Shown here: positions 9,806-18,827 of the stretch, piece by piece | Layout of the letters: each line of letters starts with the position of its first letter | Position numbering within the stretch: position 1 is the first letter of the stretch | Assembly: GCA_030065615.1 (NCBI GenBank) | Contig: JASJDR010000006.1 | Coordinates: 1-64,000 of the forward strand | Reading direction: 5' to 3' | DNA from: Xenococcus sp. MO_188.B8 | GTDB taxonomy: Bacteria > Cyanobacteriota > Cyanobacteriia > Cyanobacteriales > Xenococcaceae | Length of the DNA stretch: 64,000 nucleotides | The notes under the pieces: model-generated | Seen by the model: only the letters and a program-made list of their open reading frames with translations | Told to the model about the DNA's origin: nothing | Database searches by the model: none | Translations under genes and position numbers: made by a program

Positions 9806-10066
9806 TTATTCAATGAATCTTTTCTTGTCAAAAGTAGCAGGATCAATAACTATTAATTCACTATTTTTGCTTAACCCATTAAGAGACGATTTAGGAACAA
9901 AAACTCTTGCTGCTCCAACCGATGATTGTTGTTGACTGGTAAATGGGATTACTGTAATTTTTTCGTCTTTTCTGGTTAAATCCTGTCTTGCTAACAAGTA
10001 ATCCTGGTCTAACAAGATTATTCTATTGGAAAACTGAATAGGATTGGTAGTTTTCTCTATTAATTT
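9806..10066 (-). pseudogene. PemK/MazF-like toxin remnant
   Basis: The frame from about 10066 to 9806 has no normal start (a stop precedes it). It encodes a MazF-like C-terminal half: K-I-T-V-I-P-F-T-S-Q resembles the V-V-P-L-T-S strand, V-F-V-P-K-S-S-L-N-G-L-S-K-N-S resembles the following strands, and V-I-D-P-A-T-F-D-K-K-R-F resembles the D-x-x-x-x-V-D-K-x-R-L helix. The N-terminal R-G-E-I-W/R-P-x-L-V part is gone. A short upstream frame ending near 10070 (E-A-E-T-I-T-D-A-V-E-I-R-N) could be what remains of an antitoxin. Likely a decayed toxin-antitoxin locus. Confidence 0.4.
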
Positions 10067-10116
10067 CTAATTTCTACTGCATCTGTAATCGTTTCTGCTT
10101 CTTGTAATGTATTAAC

Positions 10117-10944
10117 TTATTTATTTTGAGCTGCTTCATCAAAGCCCGGCCTGATAAATGATCTAGCATTGGGAAATTCTTTTTCTGCAAGCTCTCGAAT
10201 TTGTTTAAGATAGTTTACAATTTCTAATATTTCTCTTTTTTCATTTTCAAAATATTGCAACAACTTACTCCATGCATTAATTGAACGGTCTGTTTCAATC
10301 AAAGCAATTTTTGCTGAACCATCAGAGTCTTTTGAAATATTTTCCAATCTGATTTTTGCTTCATTCTCTCTGCTTTTGATAGCTCTTGATAATTTAACTG
10401 TTATTGCATATTTATAATAGTTAATAACTTCTATAACTTCTTGAAGAGAAATAGGAATCTCGGTAGTATGTGGATGTATCAATTTCAAATGTGATTGCTT
10501 TTTTTGCTCTAGAAGCTCATTTTCTATTATGTTCTGATTGTTTTTAAACCACTCATCAACCATATTTGCATAATTCATTGATCTATGAGTTAGCATATCT
10601 ACTTTATTATCTATTTCATCATCTTCATCAATTTCAAGTGATTCGAGATCAAATCCCTTTTCTTTCGCTAAATCTTCAAGGAGGCTAAATGCCAATTCAA
10701 AAGAATCCTTGATACTATCCCAAAATCGCTCATTTGCTACATCAATTTCCTCCAATTTGCAATTTTGCTTTTCTGCTATCGAATGATTTAAACAACGAGA
10801 AGTGAATTGGCATCGTTCGCACCATCTATCACAATAATTGTAAATGCCAGGAATATATTTTGGATCTTGTACTTTTTTAATTAGTTCTTTCCTATCCATT
10901 TTTTTAATTTTTACTTTATTAATAAAATTATTTACTAAAAGCAT
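10117..10944 (-). CDS. Conserved hypothetical protein with Cys cluster
   Basis: 275 residues from the first ATG. A second ATG (10899) begins M-D-R-K-E-L-I-K-K and is a good alternative start; neither has a clear ribosome site. Near the N-terminus is Y-C-D-R-W-C-E-R-C-Q-F-T-S-R-C, four cysteines in C-x3-C-x2-C-x5-C spacing, which suggests a metal or Fe-S site. The rest is charged and mostly helical (E-D-D-E-I-D region near 105, long helices at 165-255), with no recognisable enzyme motif. Similar C-D-R-W-C-E-R-C starts occur in uncharacterised proteins of other bacteria (recalled, not searched). Strongly AT-rich. Confidence 0.65.
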   Translation of the reverse strand: MLLVNNFINKVKIKKMDRKELIKKVQDPKYIPGIYNYCDRWCERCQFTSRCLNHSIAEKQNCKLEEIDVANERFWDSIKDSFELAFSLLEDLAKEKGFDLESLEIDEDDEIDNKVDMLTHRSMNYANMVDEWFKNNQNIIENELLEQKKQSHLKLIHPHTTEIPISLQEVIEVINYYKYAITVKLSRAIKSRENEAKIRLENISKDSDGSAKIALIETDRSINAWSKLLQYFENEKREILEIVNYLKQIRELAEKEFPNARSFIRPGFDEAAQNK

Positions 10945-11094
10945 TGTTATTTATAACTCTTGACTCTTGACTTCCCCTCCTGGTTTGTTTCCCATCCTGC
11001 TCCCCTCCTTGGAGGGGCTGGGGGTGGGTTGGGTTAGGGGTGGGTCACTCTTGACTCTTGATAATATAAGTAGCTGTGTAAAATAAATTACTGT

Positions 11095-12054
11095 TCACCC
11101 GTTTACCATCAGAAGAGCCTGCTGTGATAAATCATTTTCTGTCACAATCTGAAACTGAATCTTCGAAGTATCAAAAGAAAATCCAGGCTGCGGACGAATT
11201 CTTAATAGATAATATCCATTAGTTTTTGGAGCAGGTAACTTATACTCTGTATTGTTAATCTCGCACCAACTCAAAGGCAAACTAGAGCGGTCATAGAGAT
11301 TAAAATAAATATTGCAGTGCTCAATAATATCTGAAGTAAATGTTAAAGATAAAATCTGGTTTTTTTCTAGATAATTATAAGCAAAAAAAGTATCTGGTGC
11401 TCCTACAGGTAAAAACTCTCTTTTAACAAAAGATTCTGGTAAAAATTTTCTAAGTTTTAAAATAGTAAAAATATAATAATGCAAACCAGAGTAAAACCAG
11501 TTTTTGGATTGAATTAAATCATGATAAAAATCATTATTATCTGAGGGAATATTTTGAGCATCAGCAAAATTATTATTGTCGATCTTAATCTCAGGTAAAT
11601 TAATTGTATCTAGTCGATTGTAATATCTCAGCCCCAAAGAATATTTACCAGGGGCTAGTTTAAGAGTATACCAATCATTATCTGAAGAGATTTTGCTTGA
11701 TTCTAAACTAGTAATAGTTTGATAACTAGGAAAACTATAAACAACAGCAATCCAAGAACGGGCTGAACTATTCGCAGTAGTAATATTCAAGCTTACTTCT
11801 TTTTCTACTTTAAAAGGGCCTAAAGTCCCAATAATTGCATGGGTATTCCAACGGGGCCCTTTAGTCATCAAAACAGGTAAGCTAAGAACAGAATCCAAAG
11901 TTTCTTGAGATAAAACTCGCCACACCGAAGCCTTACTTTTATTGATAGCCAAATAAATAGTAAAGAGATTCCCAATAATGAACTTCATGACCTTGTAAAA
12001 TAACAAAGAGAATAAAGCTAGGGGAATTTCCCATACTAGAATTAATGGTTTCAT
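11095..12054 (-). CDS. Cyanobacterial conserved protein, DUF6208-like
   Basis: 319 residues with an N-terminal membrane-associated segment (I-P-L-A-L-F-S-L-L-F-Y-K and I-I-G-N-L-F-T-I-Y-L-A). The middle is beta-rich with V-L-M-T-K-G-P-R-W-N-T-H-A-I-I-G-T-L-G-P-F near 60-80 and a carbohydrate-binding-like pattern (L-A-P-G-K-Y-S-L-G-L-R-Y-Y). A second beta domain fills 210-319. It resembles a family seen only in cyanobacteria (DUF6208 from memory). No catalytic motif is visible. Probably membrane-anchored. It is divergent from the TIR-FGE gene at 12209. Confidence 0.6.
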   Translation of the reverse strand: MKPLILVWEIPLALFSLLFYKVMKFIIGNLFTIYLAINKSKASVWRVLSQETLDSVLSLPVLMTKGPRWNTHAIIGTLGPFKVEKEVSLNITTANSSARSWIAVVYSFPSYQTITSLESSKISSDNDWYTLKLAPGKYSLGLRYYNRLDTINLPEIKIDNNNFADAQNIPSDNNDFYHDLIQSKNWFYSGLHYYIFTILKLRKFLPESFVKREFLPVGAPDTFFAYNYLEKNQILSLTFTSDIIEHCNIYFNLYDRSSLPLSWCEINNTEYKLPAPKTNGYYLLRIRPQPGFSFDTSKIQFQIVTENDLSQQALLMVNG

Positions 12055-12208
12055 TATAATTTTTTTGAGGTTAGTTTAGGATTGAAATTTACCATAAAAT
12101 AGAGTTGTGTTTAACCCCAAGAGACTGATTTATCTTTAAATCAGAGGATGACTGATTTAGAAGAGAAGATGGCGAAGTTGGAATTTGAGGTAAGGAGTAA
12201 AGCTTAGG

Positions 12209-13390
12209 ATGCCTGAATTTGATGTCTTTCTTTCTTATAATAGAGAAGATAGGTCGGAAGTAATAAAAATTGCTCAACAACTTAAGCAAAGACATCTTAA
12301 GCCTTGGTTAGATGTGTGGGAGCTTCCTCCTGGACAATCTTGGCAGGATTTATTAGAAGAACAAATTGAACAGATTAAATCTGCTGCTGTTTTTGTGGGT
12401 AGTAGTGGTTTTGGCCCTTGGCAAGAAGTTGAAATGAGAGCCTTTATAAGAGAATTTATTAAAAGGAGATGTCCAGTTATTCCAGTCTTATTAGAAAATG
12501 CTCCTCAAGAACCTGCGCTTCCGATATTGCTTCAAGATTTAACTTGGGTTGATTTTCGACATGCAGAATCTAATCCCATGGGGCGATTAATTTGGGGAAT
12601 TACTCAGATTAAGCCTGATAATTTTGATTCTTTTCAAGTTACTGATGTTGAGCCATTAAAACCAGTTCCGGAAGTAAAAAGCAAGTTTCAGCGTTTTACT
12701 GAAGATTTAGGTAATGGTGTTGAATTAGAAATGATTGCTATTCCTGGCGGTAAATTTTTGATGGGTTCGCCAGAAGGTGAAGGAGATGATTCGGAGAAGC
12801 CTCAACATGAGGTTGCTGTTCAGTCTTTCTATATGGGTAAATTCCTAATTACTCAAGCGCAGTATCAACAAGTGATGGGTAAAAATCCTTCTCATTTTCA
12901 AGGTGATGAGCGACCTGTAGAATGTGTTTCTTGGGATGATGCAGTAGAATTTTGCCAAAAATTATCGAAACAGACTGGAAAAGGGTATCGACTGCCTAGT
13001 GAAGCAGAATGGGAATATGCAGCTCGTGCAGGGACAAATACTAAATACTCCTTTGGTGATGATATTTCAGGTAAGTTAGCTAACTATGGTGGAAATATTG
13101 GTGAAACTACTTCTGTTGATCAATATGAAGCTAATAGTTTTGGTTTGTTTGATATGCATGGAAATGTCTGGGAATGGTGTCAAGATGATTGGCATGATAA
13201 TTATAAAAATGCTCCAACTAATGGTCAGGCTTGGTTTTCAGAAAAAGAGAACACAAAAGTAATACGCGGTGGTTCATGGTACGACGATCCTGATATTTGC
13301 CGTTCGGCGTGTCGCAACCTCAGTACGCGCGGCTACCGTAGCAGCAATATCGGTTTCCGTGTTGTCTGTGTCGCCCCGGGGACTACATAG
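12209..13390 (+). CDS. TIR-like domain fused to FGE/C-type-lectin domain; likely DGR variable protein
   Basis: 393 residues. Residues 1-135 look like a TIR domain (F-D-V-F-L-S-Y-N-R-E-D start, D-V-W-E-L-P-P-G, S-A-A-V-F-V-G-S-S-G-F-G-P-W). Residues 165-390 are a formylglycine-generating-enzyme (FGE-sulfatase) domain: I-P-G-G-K-F-L-M-G-S, P-V-E-C-V-S-W-D-D-A, Y-R-L-P-S-E-A-E-W-E-Y-A-A-R, G-N-V-W-E-W and I-R-G-G-S-W. Its last 35 residues carry the adenine-targeted substitution pattern of a diversity-generating retroelement variable region. This suggests a variable ligand-binding surface driving a TIR effector. No reverse transcriptase lies in the window. Confidence 0.85.
   Translation: MPEFDVFLSYNREDRSEVIKIAQQLKQRHLKPWLDVWELPPGQSWQDLLEEQIEQIKSAAVFVGSSGFGPWQEVEMRAFIREFIKRRCPVIPVLLENAPQEPALPILLQDLTWVDFRHAESNPMGRLIWGITQIKPDNFDSFQVTDVEPLKPVPEVKSKFQRFTEDLGNGVELEMIAIPGGKFLMGSPEGEGDDSEKPQHEVAVQSFYMGKFLITQAQYQQVMGKNPSHFQGDERPVECVSWDDAVEFCQKLSKQTGKGYRLPSEAEWEYAARAGTNTKYSFGDDISGKLANYGGNIGETTSVDQYEANSFGLFDMHGNVWEWCQDDWHDNYKNAPTNGQAWFSEKENTKVIRGGSWYDDPDICRSACRNLSTRGYRSSNIGFRVVCVAPGTT
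13265..13380 (+). other. Candidate DGR variable region (VR) and GC-rich 3' end
   Basis: The codons after R-G-G-S-W are TAC GAC GAT CCT GAT ATT TGC CGT, then TCG GCG TGT CGC AAC CTC AGT ACG, then CGC GGC TAC CGT AGC AGC AAT ATC GGT. In DGR variable proteins of this fold these positions are AAC/AAT in the template; here each suspect codon can come from AAC or AAT by changing only A. The invariant codons (CGT, TCG, GCG, CGC, ACG, ATC, GGT) hold few or no A. The block is far richer in GC than the gene upstream and ends in TCGCCCCGGGG, a plausible IMH-like anchor. Confidence 0.65.
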
Positions 13391-13513
13391 CCCTTTTGCT
13401 CTCTTTCCCTCTTTCCCTTTTTGCAATTTTTTTTATTTATAGTATCACTATAAAAGTTTTATTATAAAATTTATCAGGTATTGTTCATTTTAACGCTCAA
13501 AAACAAAATTCCC

Positions 13514-13976
13514 ATGATAATTAATCCAGAACGGGCACCAGAAAGAAAAGGTACAAATTATCCAGAAGCATTTAAAAATTTAGTGTCGGGAAGAACCAAA
13601 AAACGTCTTGGAGATGCGGCGGGATTAAAAAATTTTGGTGTAAATTTAGTGACCTTAGAACCTGGAAGTTGGTCTTCTATTAGGCATTGGCATTCTCGGC
13701 AAGATGAGTTTATATATGTTATCAAAGGCCCAATAACTTTAGTAACCGATGAAGGAGAAGAGATGCTGCAAACTGGTGCCATGGCGGGATTTCCTGCGGG
13801 AGAAGCCAATGGACATCATTTAATCAATAATTCCAGTGCTATAGTAACTTATTTAGAAATTGGCGATCAGCCGAAGGCTGGCGCTACGCGATCGCAATAT
13901 AGGAGATCAAGTCAACTATCCTGATGCCAATTTAGTGGCAAATTTCACTGAACAAGGATGGCAATTTGGAAAATAA
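13514..13976 (+). pseudogene. Cupin-domain gene frameshifted by a 25-bp repeat
   Basis: Small cupin protein with the metal-binding motif R-H-W-H-S-R-Q-D-E-F-I-Y-V-I-K-G and a second G-A-M-A-G-F-P-A-G. The start used here is ATG 13514 (MIINPERAPE). As written the frame ends at 13924. A 25-bp insertion at 13869-13893 shifts it. Without it the frame reads E-I-G-D-R-N-I-G-D-Q-V-N-Y-P-D-A-N-L and stops at 13974-13976, the normal end for this family. The 3' third is therefore replaced by a foreign 19-residue tail. Whether that product works is unknown. Confidence 0.8.
13863..13896 (+). repeat. Single 25-bp HIP1-nested hairpin unit
   Basis: GCGATC, hairpin AGCC-GAA-GGCT, GGCGCTAC, then GCGATCGC. 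Removing 25 bp leaves one HIP1 octamer, GCGATCGC, joined to the restored cupin frame. The same unit architecture is found four times in tandem at 31617 and once as a 27-bp variant at 45588. Confidence 0.85.
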
Positions 13977-14286
13977 GTAATGAGTAATAAGTAATAAATT
14001 ATCTTTGACTTATAACAATTTCCCTAACCCTCAATCCTTCAAGGTTATGTTTTTAATAAATTACAATTTTTTTGGCAAAAATCAAACAATTACGAATAAA
14101 ACCAAATTTTTCCATCTTATCGATCAACACTTACGGCAGGGGGTTGGGGAGGTCGTAACGTCCCCAATAGGGGGGCTGGGGGACTAGTCCCCCGGTAAAA
14201 TTATGGCTTTGATTGATAACTTATGTAGAGTAAAAATCTCAAATCCTAACTCCTAACTCCCGAAACCTAAAATCTAACCTTGAACT
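13977..14286. other. Non-coding gap with two GC palindromes
   Basis: No gene was seen. TTGGGGA (14144-14150) pairs with TCCCCAA (14161-14167). A perfect 16-bp palindrome, GGGGGACTAGTCCCCC, covers 14178-14193. They sit in an otherwise AT-rich stretch between the cupin gene and the oxidoreductase gene. Confidence 0.6.
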
Positions 14287-16311
14287 ATGTCCTTAACTGC
14301 AAAAATCTCTAATTTCCTCGTAAAATCTCTTCTCGGATGTTCAATCAGTTTACTATTATGGGAATCTTCGATCGCGCCCACTCAAGGACAAACCTCACCA
14401 GAAAGCGAAGTCGAATGTGAACTCTTAGTAGTTGGTGGAGGATTAGCAGGAGCAGCGGCTAGTTACGAAGCATTATTACTGGGAAAAACCGTTTGCTTAA
14501 CCGAAATTACCGATTGGGTAGGCGGACAAATTTCCTCTCAAGGAACTTCCGCTTTAGATGAGCGCACTACCCAGCGATCGCGTTTATTTTATCCTCGGGG
14601 TTATCTAGAATTACGCGATCGCATAGAAGAATTTTATGGCGAACTCAATCCTGGAGATTGTTGGGTCAGTGAATCTTGTTTTCTGCCCCAAGATGCCCAT
14701 GAAATTTTAGCCGAACAGTTACAAGATGCGGCTAAAAAAGGGCAAGGCACCTTGCATTGGTTTCCCTCAACCGTGATCAAAGAACTAGAAACCGCCAACA
14801 TCGGAGAAGGAGAACAGATTACCAGCGCGATCGCAATCCAGCATACACCGCAAAACAACGCAGCGCCCCTCAATACAGAGCCCCTTTCTCAAACCATCGA
14901 AGATGCCTACAGCTACCAAGATTCCGATCGGTTTCAGAAACAGATTATTCGTTTTGTCCCTCCAGAAAACTCTGACGATTGGTTTATCATTGAAGCCACG
15001 GAAACAGGAGAAATTGTTGCTTTAGCTGATGTTCCCTATCGCTTAGGCATCGATCCTGTATCCCACTTAGAACCTTCTTCTTCCAGTGTTGACGGTGATC
15101 CATATTGTACTCAGGGATTTACCTACACTTTTGCGATGGAAGCAACCGCCGAACCCCAGAAACATCAGGAGCCAGCGTTTTACCAGCAACATGCACCCTA
15201 TTACAGTTACGAACTAGAAAGACTAGCTGACTTTAACTTAGTCTTTACCTATCGCCGCATTTGGAGTCCTGAAACAGGAGCCGACGAGAATTTTCGCGGA
15301 GTTAAGTTTACCGCTCCTACTCCTGGGGATATCTCGATGCAAAACTGGACTTGGGGCAATGATTACCGTCCAGGCACAGCTCAAGATAATTTAGTTTATA
15401 CTCGCGAACAATTACAAGCAACAGGACAGCTCGATCCTGGAGGTTGGTTAGGGGGATTACGTACCGCAACTCTTCAGAAAGGAGAAGATCATGCCTTGGG
15501 TTATTTCCATTGGTTAGTCGCTGGAGATACGGACTCCCAACTCGGAAAAGGGGTTAAAAAACCTGATCCCAATCATCGTTTGCTAACGGGTCTTGACTCC
15601 CCCATGGGAACAGTTCATGGTTTGTCCAAATATCCCTATATCCGCGAAGGCAGAAGAATTATTGGGCGAACCTACCCTGGCTATCGCAATGGTTTTACCG
15701 TTTCCGAAATTGATATTTCCCGTCGTGACTATAAGGATAAATATTATCGAGAAAATCTTTCTGAGACTAGTTATCGTCAACTATTACAAGCGATTAATGG
15801 CTTAGAATTAATTAGCAATAAAAATGCCAATCTCGATCAAATTCAACGCCGCAGTCGCTCCACAATCTTTCCTGATTCGATAGGAATTGGTCACTACGCG
15901 ATCGATTTTCACCCCTGTATGACTGATTATCCAGCAGAAAAAGCGGGAAATACAGAACGAGCAGGGGAAAGAAGGGGTGGAGGACAAGCTTATCCTTTTC
16001 AAATTCCTCTCAGAGCTATGATTCCTCAGAAAATCGACAATCTTCTGGTTACAGGAAAAACTATTGCCACCAGTCATATTGCTGCTGCAGCATATCGAGT
16101 ACATTCCTTTGAATGGTCTTCTGGGGCAGCCGCCGGAATCATCGCAGCTTTTGCTTTAGAAGAAAATATCTTACCCTATCAATTAATTGATGAATCCTAC
16201 ATCAAGGAAAAACAATTACAATCTCTACAAAGAATACTCAATGAATCGGGAAATCCCACTGCTTTTCCTGACACTTCAATTTTTAATGAATCTTGGGAAG
16301 AGTGGCAGTAA
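14287..16311 (+). CDS. FAD-dependent oxidoreductase, probably exported
   Basis: 674 residues. An N-terminal hydrophobic segment (about 10-25) followed by A-P-T-Q-G-Q suggests a signal peptide. The dinucleotide-binding motif is L-L-V-V-G-G-G-L-A-G-A-A-A-S-Y-E-A near 47-63, followed by D-W-V-G-G-Q-I-S-S-Q-G. The C-terminal FAD motif L-L-V-T-G-K-T-I-A-T-S-H-I-A-A-A-A-Y-R is at about 595. This is the FAD_oxidored (PF12831-like) family, often found in secreted or periplasmic proteins. The substrate is not predictable. Length is normal for the family. Confidence 0.85.
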   Translation: MSLTAKISNFLVKSLLGCSISLLLWESSIAPTQGQTSPESEVECELLVVGGGLAGAAASYEALLLGKTVCLTEITDWVGGQISSQGTSALDERTTQRSRLFYPRGYLELRDRIEEFYGELNPGDCWVSESCFLPQDAHEILAEQLQDAAKKGQGTLHWFPSTVIKELETANIGEGEQITSAIAIQHTPQNNAAPLNTEPLSQTIEDAYSYQDSDRFQKQIIRFVPPENSDDWFIIEATETGEIVALADVPYRLGIDPVSHLEPSSSSVDGDPYCTQGFTYTFAMEATAEPQKHQEPAFYQQHAPYYSYELERLADFNLVFTYRRIWSPETGADENFRGVKFTAPTPGDISMQNWTWGNDYRPGTAQDNLVYTREQLQATGQLDPGGWLGGLRTATLQKGEDHALGYFHWLVAGDTDSQLGKGVKKPDPNHRLLTGLDSPMGTVHGLSKYPYIREGRRIIGRTYPGYRNGFTVSEIDISRRDYKDKYYRENLSETSYRQLLQAINGLELISNKNANLDQIQRRSRSTIFPDSIGIGHYAIDFHPCMTDYPAEKAGNTERAGERRGGGQAYPFQIPLRAMIPQKIDNLLVTGKTIATSHIAAAAYRVHSFEWSSGAAAGIIAAFALEENILPYQLIDESYIKEKQLQSLQRILNESGNPTAFPDTSIFNESWEEWQ

Positions 16312-16360
16312 GGGATTAAGTCTTTAAGAAAATAATATCGACCATACCAAAGAATAGTCT

Positions 16361-16954
16361 TCATGAACCTTCATTACTGTCAGCATGAGTAAACTTCCAC
16401 AAACAACTCGAAACTAAATTAGTAATAATATGGGCAAGAATGGGGATTAATAAATTACCTGTAATCAAAGCAACGTAACCCAGAGCAAAACCAACTATTG
16501 TTGCCCAAACAACATAGGGCCATTGCCCAGCACCGCTAAGATGGAGTACGCCAAATAAGAGGCTGGAAATAATTACGGCAGCGAGATTTAATCCCAGAGC
16601 AGGTAACATGACACCGCGAAATAGTAATTCTTCGCTTAAACCAGGTAATAAACCTAACCAGATCAAATCTGGCCACAGTAATGGTCTAATAACCATATTC
16701 AGATAAATATCGGCACTATCGCGATAGGCAGGCCATAAACGATAGATAATACTACTAGCGATTGTAATTCCTGCAGCTAAACCAATTCCCCAGACTAGAG
16801 CATTAGTATCAAAGATTAAAGGTAACAATTCTACCGAACCGATTTTTTGCCAGATCTTTGATATCACCAACAGCAAGATTGCGGTGACTCCCATTACTAC
16901 TAAAATTTGAGTACGATTGAGCGGTTCGATTTCAAAATTGTTAGAATTTCCCAC
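16361..16954 (-). CDS. CPBP family intramembrane metalloprotease
   Basis: 197-residue multi-pass membrane protein (about six hydrophobic segments). The three CPBP/Abi motifs are present: E-E-L-L-F-R-G at about 108, F-G-V-L-H-L near 136 and H-I-I-T-N-L near 178. These supply the Glu, His and Asn of the CAAX-protease-like active site. It lies 5 bp after the DUF3326 gene on the same strand, so the two are probably one operon. Confidence 0.9.
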   Translation of the reverse strand: MGNSNNFEIEPLNRTQILVVMGVTAILLLVISKIWQKIGSVELLPLIFDTNALVWGIGLAAGITIASSIIYRLWPAYRDSADIYLNMVIRPLLWPDLIWLGLLPGLSEELLFRGVMLPALGLNLAAVIISSLLFGVLHLSGAGQWPYVVWATIVGFALGYVALITGNLLIPILAHIITNLVSSCLWKFTHADSNEGS

Positions 16955-16959
16955 TGATT

Positions 16960-18012
16960 TTACGATAAATGACGCAAAGATTGAATCTTGGGTTGTAGAG
17001 CATTAATGCTAATACCAGCACGGCAAGCAGCTAACACACCCAAAGCTTCTAGATAAGAGTTTACTCCAATAGTCTTCATTCCTAAAGGTTCTGAAGGCAC
17101 TTCTATTTGGGTAGAATTTTCTGCTACAGTAATAATTTTAGCTGAAGAATTACTGAAACTCATGACAGCACTACCACCACAGGCTGCAGCGGGTATCACT
17201 ACAGCATCTATTTGATCTGCCCAAATTAAATCAGAATTAGCATTACGATTCGTAACAAACTGAGGAGCGCGCGCTAACCCAACTAGGACACAGGGCAAGA
17301 AAGTATAGCCTAACTCTTCGGCTGCTGCACGGGGAGCAACCTGCGGATCGACAGGGATAGGGCATAAAGCGGGAGCATGGGCGGCGGGAATCTGAAATTG
17401 ACGCACAATAAGATGAGAAATGACCGCTTCTGCTCCTGCCAGGGGATCTACTCCTGCACCTTGACGATAATTATCTAGTTGCACTGCATCAATATCATCG
17501 GGGAAACGCGCTACTATTGCGATCGCGTTTGCTTTTGCTTGAGTAATCAGTTTTTCTGCTCCTCTCAACAGAGCTGCTGGATTGCCGATAGTCCCCCAAC
17601 TTGCTCCTGACTGGGCAGTGCGTAGTTCTACCTCTAGGGGTGCATCAGTAATCACATAATCGGTAAGTTCTAAGCCTAGGGTAGCTCTAACCGCATCGGC
17701 TGCTTGAAGATGACGCAGACGCAATTCTGGCTCGATCCCCTCATCTAATAATAACCCTACCTTATTCTGTCTTACTGGTTGTAAGCCCCATTTACCAGCG
17801 GCAAATTGATCTAGTCCATAGCCTTCTACATAGTAGGTGTTATCGAGTGACCAATATAATTGCGCTCCATTTAGCACATTAGGATGGGTAATCAGGCGAT
17901 CGCAAACTTGTGCCATTACTCGCGCTACCGGTAAGGCATCTCCCGCATAACCACCAATGGCGGCACCGATTCCTGTAGGCACAATTAGAACTGTAGTGAA
18001 AGGTTTTTGCAT
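16960..18012 (-). CDS. DUF3326 domain protein
   Basis: 350 residues matching the DUF3326 family of cyanobacteria and plants. Recognisable pieces are I-V-P-T-G-I-G-A-A-I-G-G-Y-A-G-D-A-L-P at the start, T-D-A-P-L-E-V-E, P-D-D-I-D and the late I-P-A-A-A-C-G-G-S-A-V-M-S-F. Function is unknown; the glycine-rich start may bind a cofactor or phosphate. It is the first gene of a two-gene unit with the CPBP protease. Confidence 0.85.
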   Translation of the reverse strand: MQKPFTTVLIVPTGIGAAIGGYAGDALPVARVMAQVCDRLITHPNVLNGAQLYWSLDNTYYVEGYGLDQFAAGKWGLQPVRQNKVGLLLDEGIEPELRLRHLQAADAVRATLGLELTDYVITDAPLEVELRTAQSGASWGTIGNPAALLRGAEKLITQAKANAIAIVARFPDDIDAVQLDNYRQGAGVDPLAGAEAVISHLIVRQFQIPAAHAPALCPIPVDPQVAPRAAAEELGYTFLPCVLVGLARAPQFVTNRNANSDLIWADQIDAVVIPAAACGGSAVMSFSNSSAKIITVAENSTQIEVPSEPLGMKTIGVNSYLEALGVLAACRAGISINALQPKIQSLRHLS

Positions 18013-18827
18013 AGGTAAGAGGTGACAGAATTAACAATCAGGAGATTGAAAAGAGAGCTTCTCCTGTGATGGATTCGTACAATAATATCTTGCGCTATAG
18101 TTTTTCATTTTCCCTCTTGCCGATTACCTCTCTTGGTGAGCGTTTCCTAATTCCCGGAAATATTAAATTTTCTTAATCAAACTTTTAATAAATCGGTCTT
18201 TTGTTTGCAGTAATTAATATTTGTTTGTGGAACTTTATCTATTTCAGGGATTGTTTTAAAAGAAGTTGCAATTTTCTGCTCGACTTACCCATTAGGCGTT
18301 AATCTCACCATAAGGGTATTAATTTACAGTTAATCAAATTAATATCCTTAGTTAATCATATTAGGACTGTTTACTTCTCAGCAAGATCTCAAGAAATGAC
18401 TAGGAAAAATAGGAGGATCACGAAGAAAGAGGCAAAGCAAATATCAATCTATTATCGGCTTCGACATTTGATCTCACTAAAATTCAAATAAACTAATAAA
18501 ATCAAATAACGAAGATCAGAACCAATAGTTACTATTTTAATTTGATTTATCAAGCTAAAATTTACCCTTAATTATGAACTAAATTTCTTGTAGGAAATTG
18601 AGCTTGATCTCCTCATCTTTTTTAGCCAGCTTAACGCTTTAAAATCCAAGCTTAAAGTCTATAGCTAATCGAGAAGCGATTTTGACTTTCCTCATTTCCC
18701 AGTCAGTCTTAAAAGTTAACTTATTGAACTTGGCAACAGTCCTGTTGAACGGGCTAGATCGTTTCCTGAAATGCGGGTAGCGGAATCGCTCATCAGATCA
18801 CAGAAATTTGACTTGGGGGTTTCAAGT
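18013..18827. other. Long AT-rich gap before the EF-G-like gene
   Basis: About 0.8 kb with no convincing gene. A 31-codon ATG frame at 18396-18491 (start ATGACTAGGAAAAATAGG) has no ribosome site and no recognisable product. The region probably holds the DUF3326 promoter on the left and a long 5' leader for the EF-G-like gene on the right. No tRNA or known small RNA was identified. Confidence 0.4.

Noticed and set aside
12089-12295. 68-residue minus-strand frame overlapping the TIR-FGE start
   Set aside because: Overlaps the start of a well-supported gene, has no recognisable product and an unconvincing composition.
18396-18491. 31-codon frame in the long gap before the EF-G-like gene
   Set aside because: No ribosome site, no recognisable composition, no support for translation.
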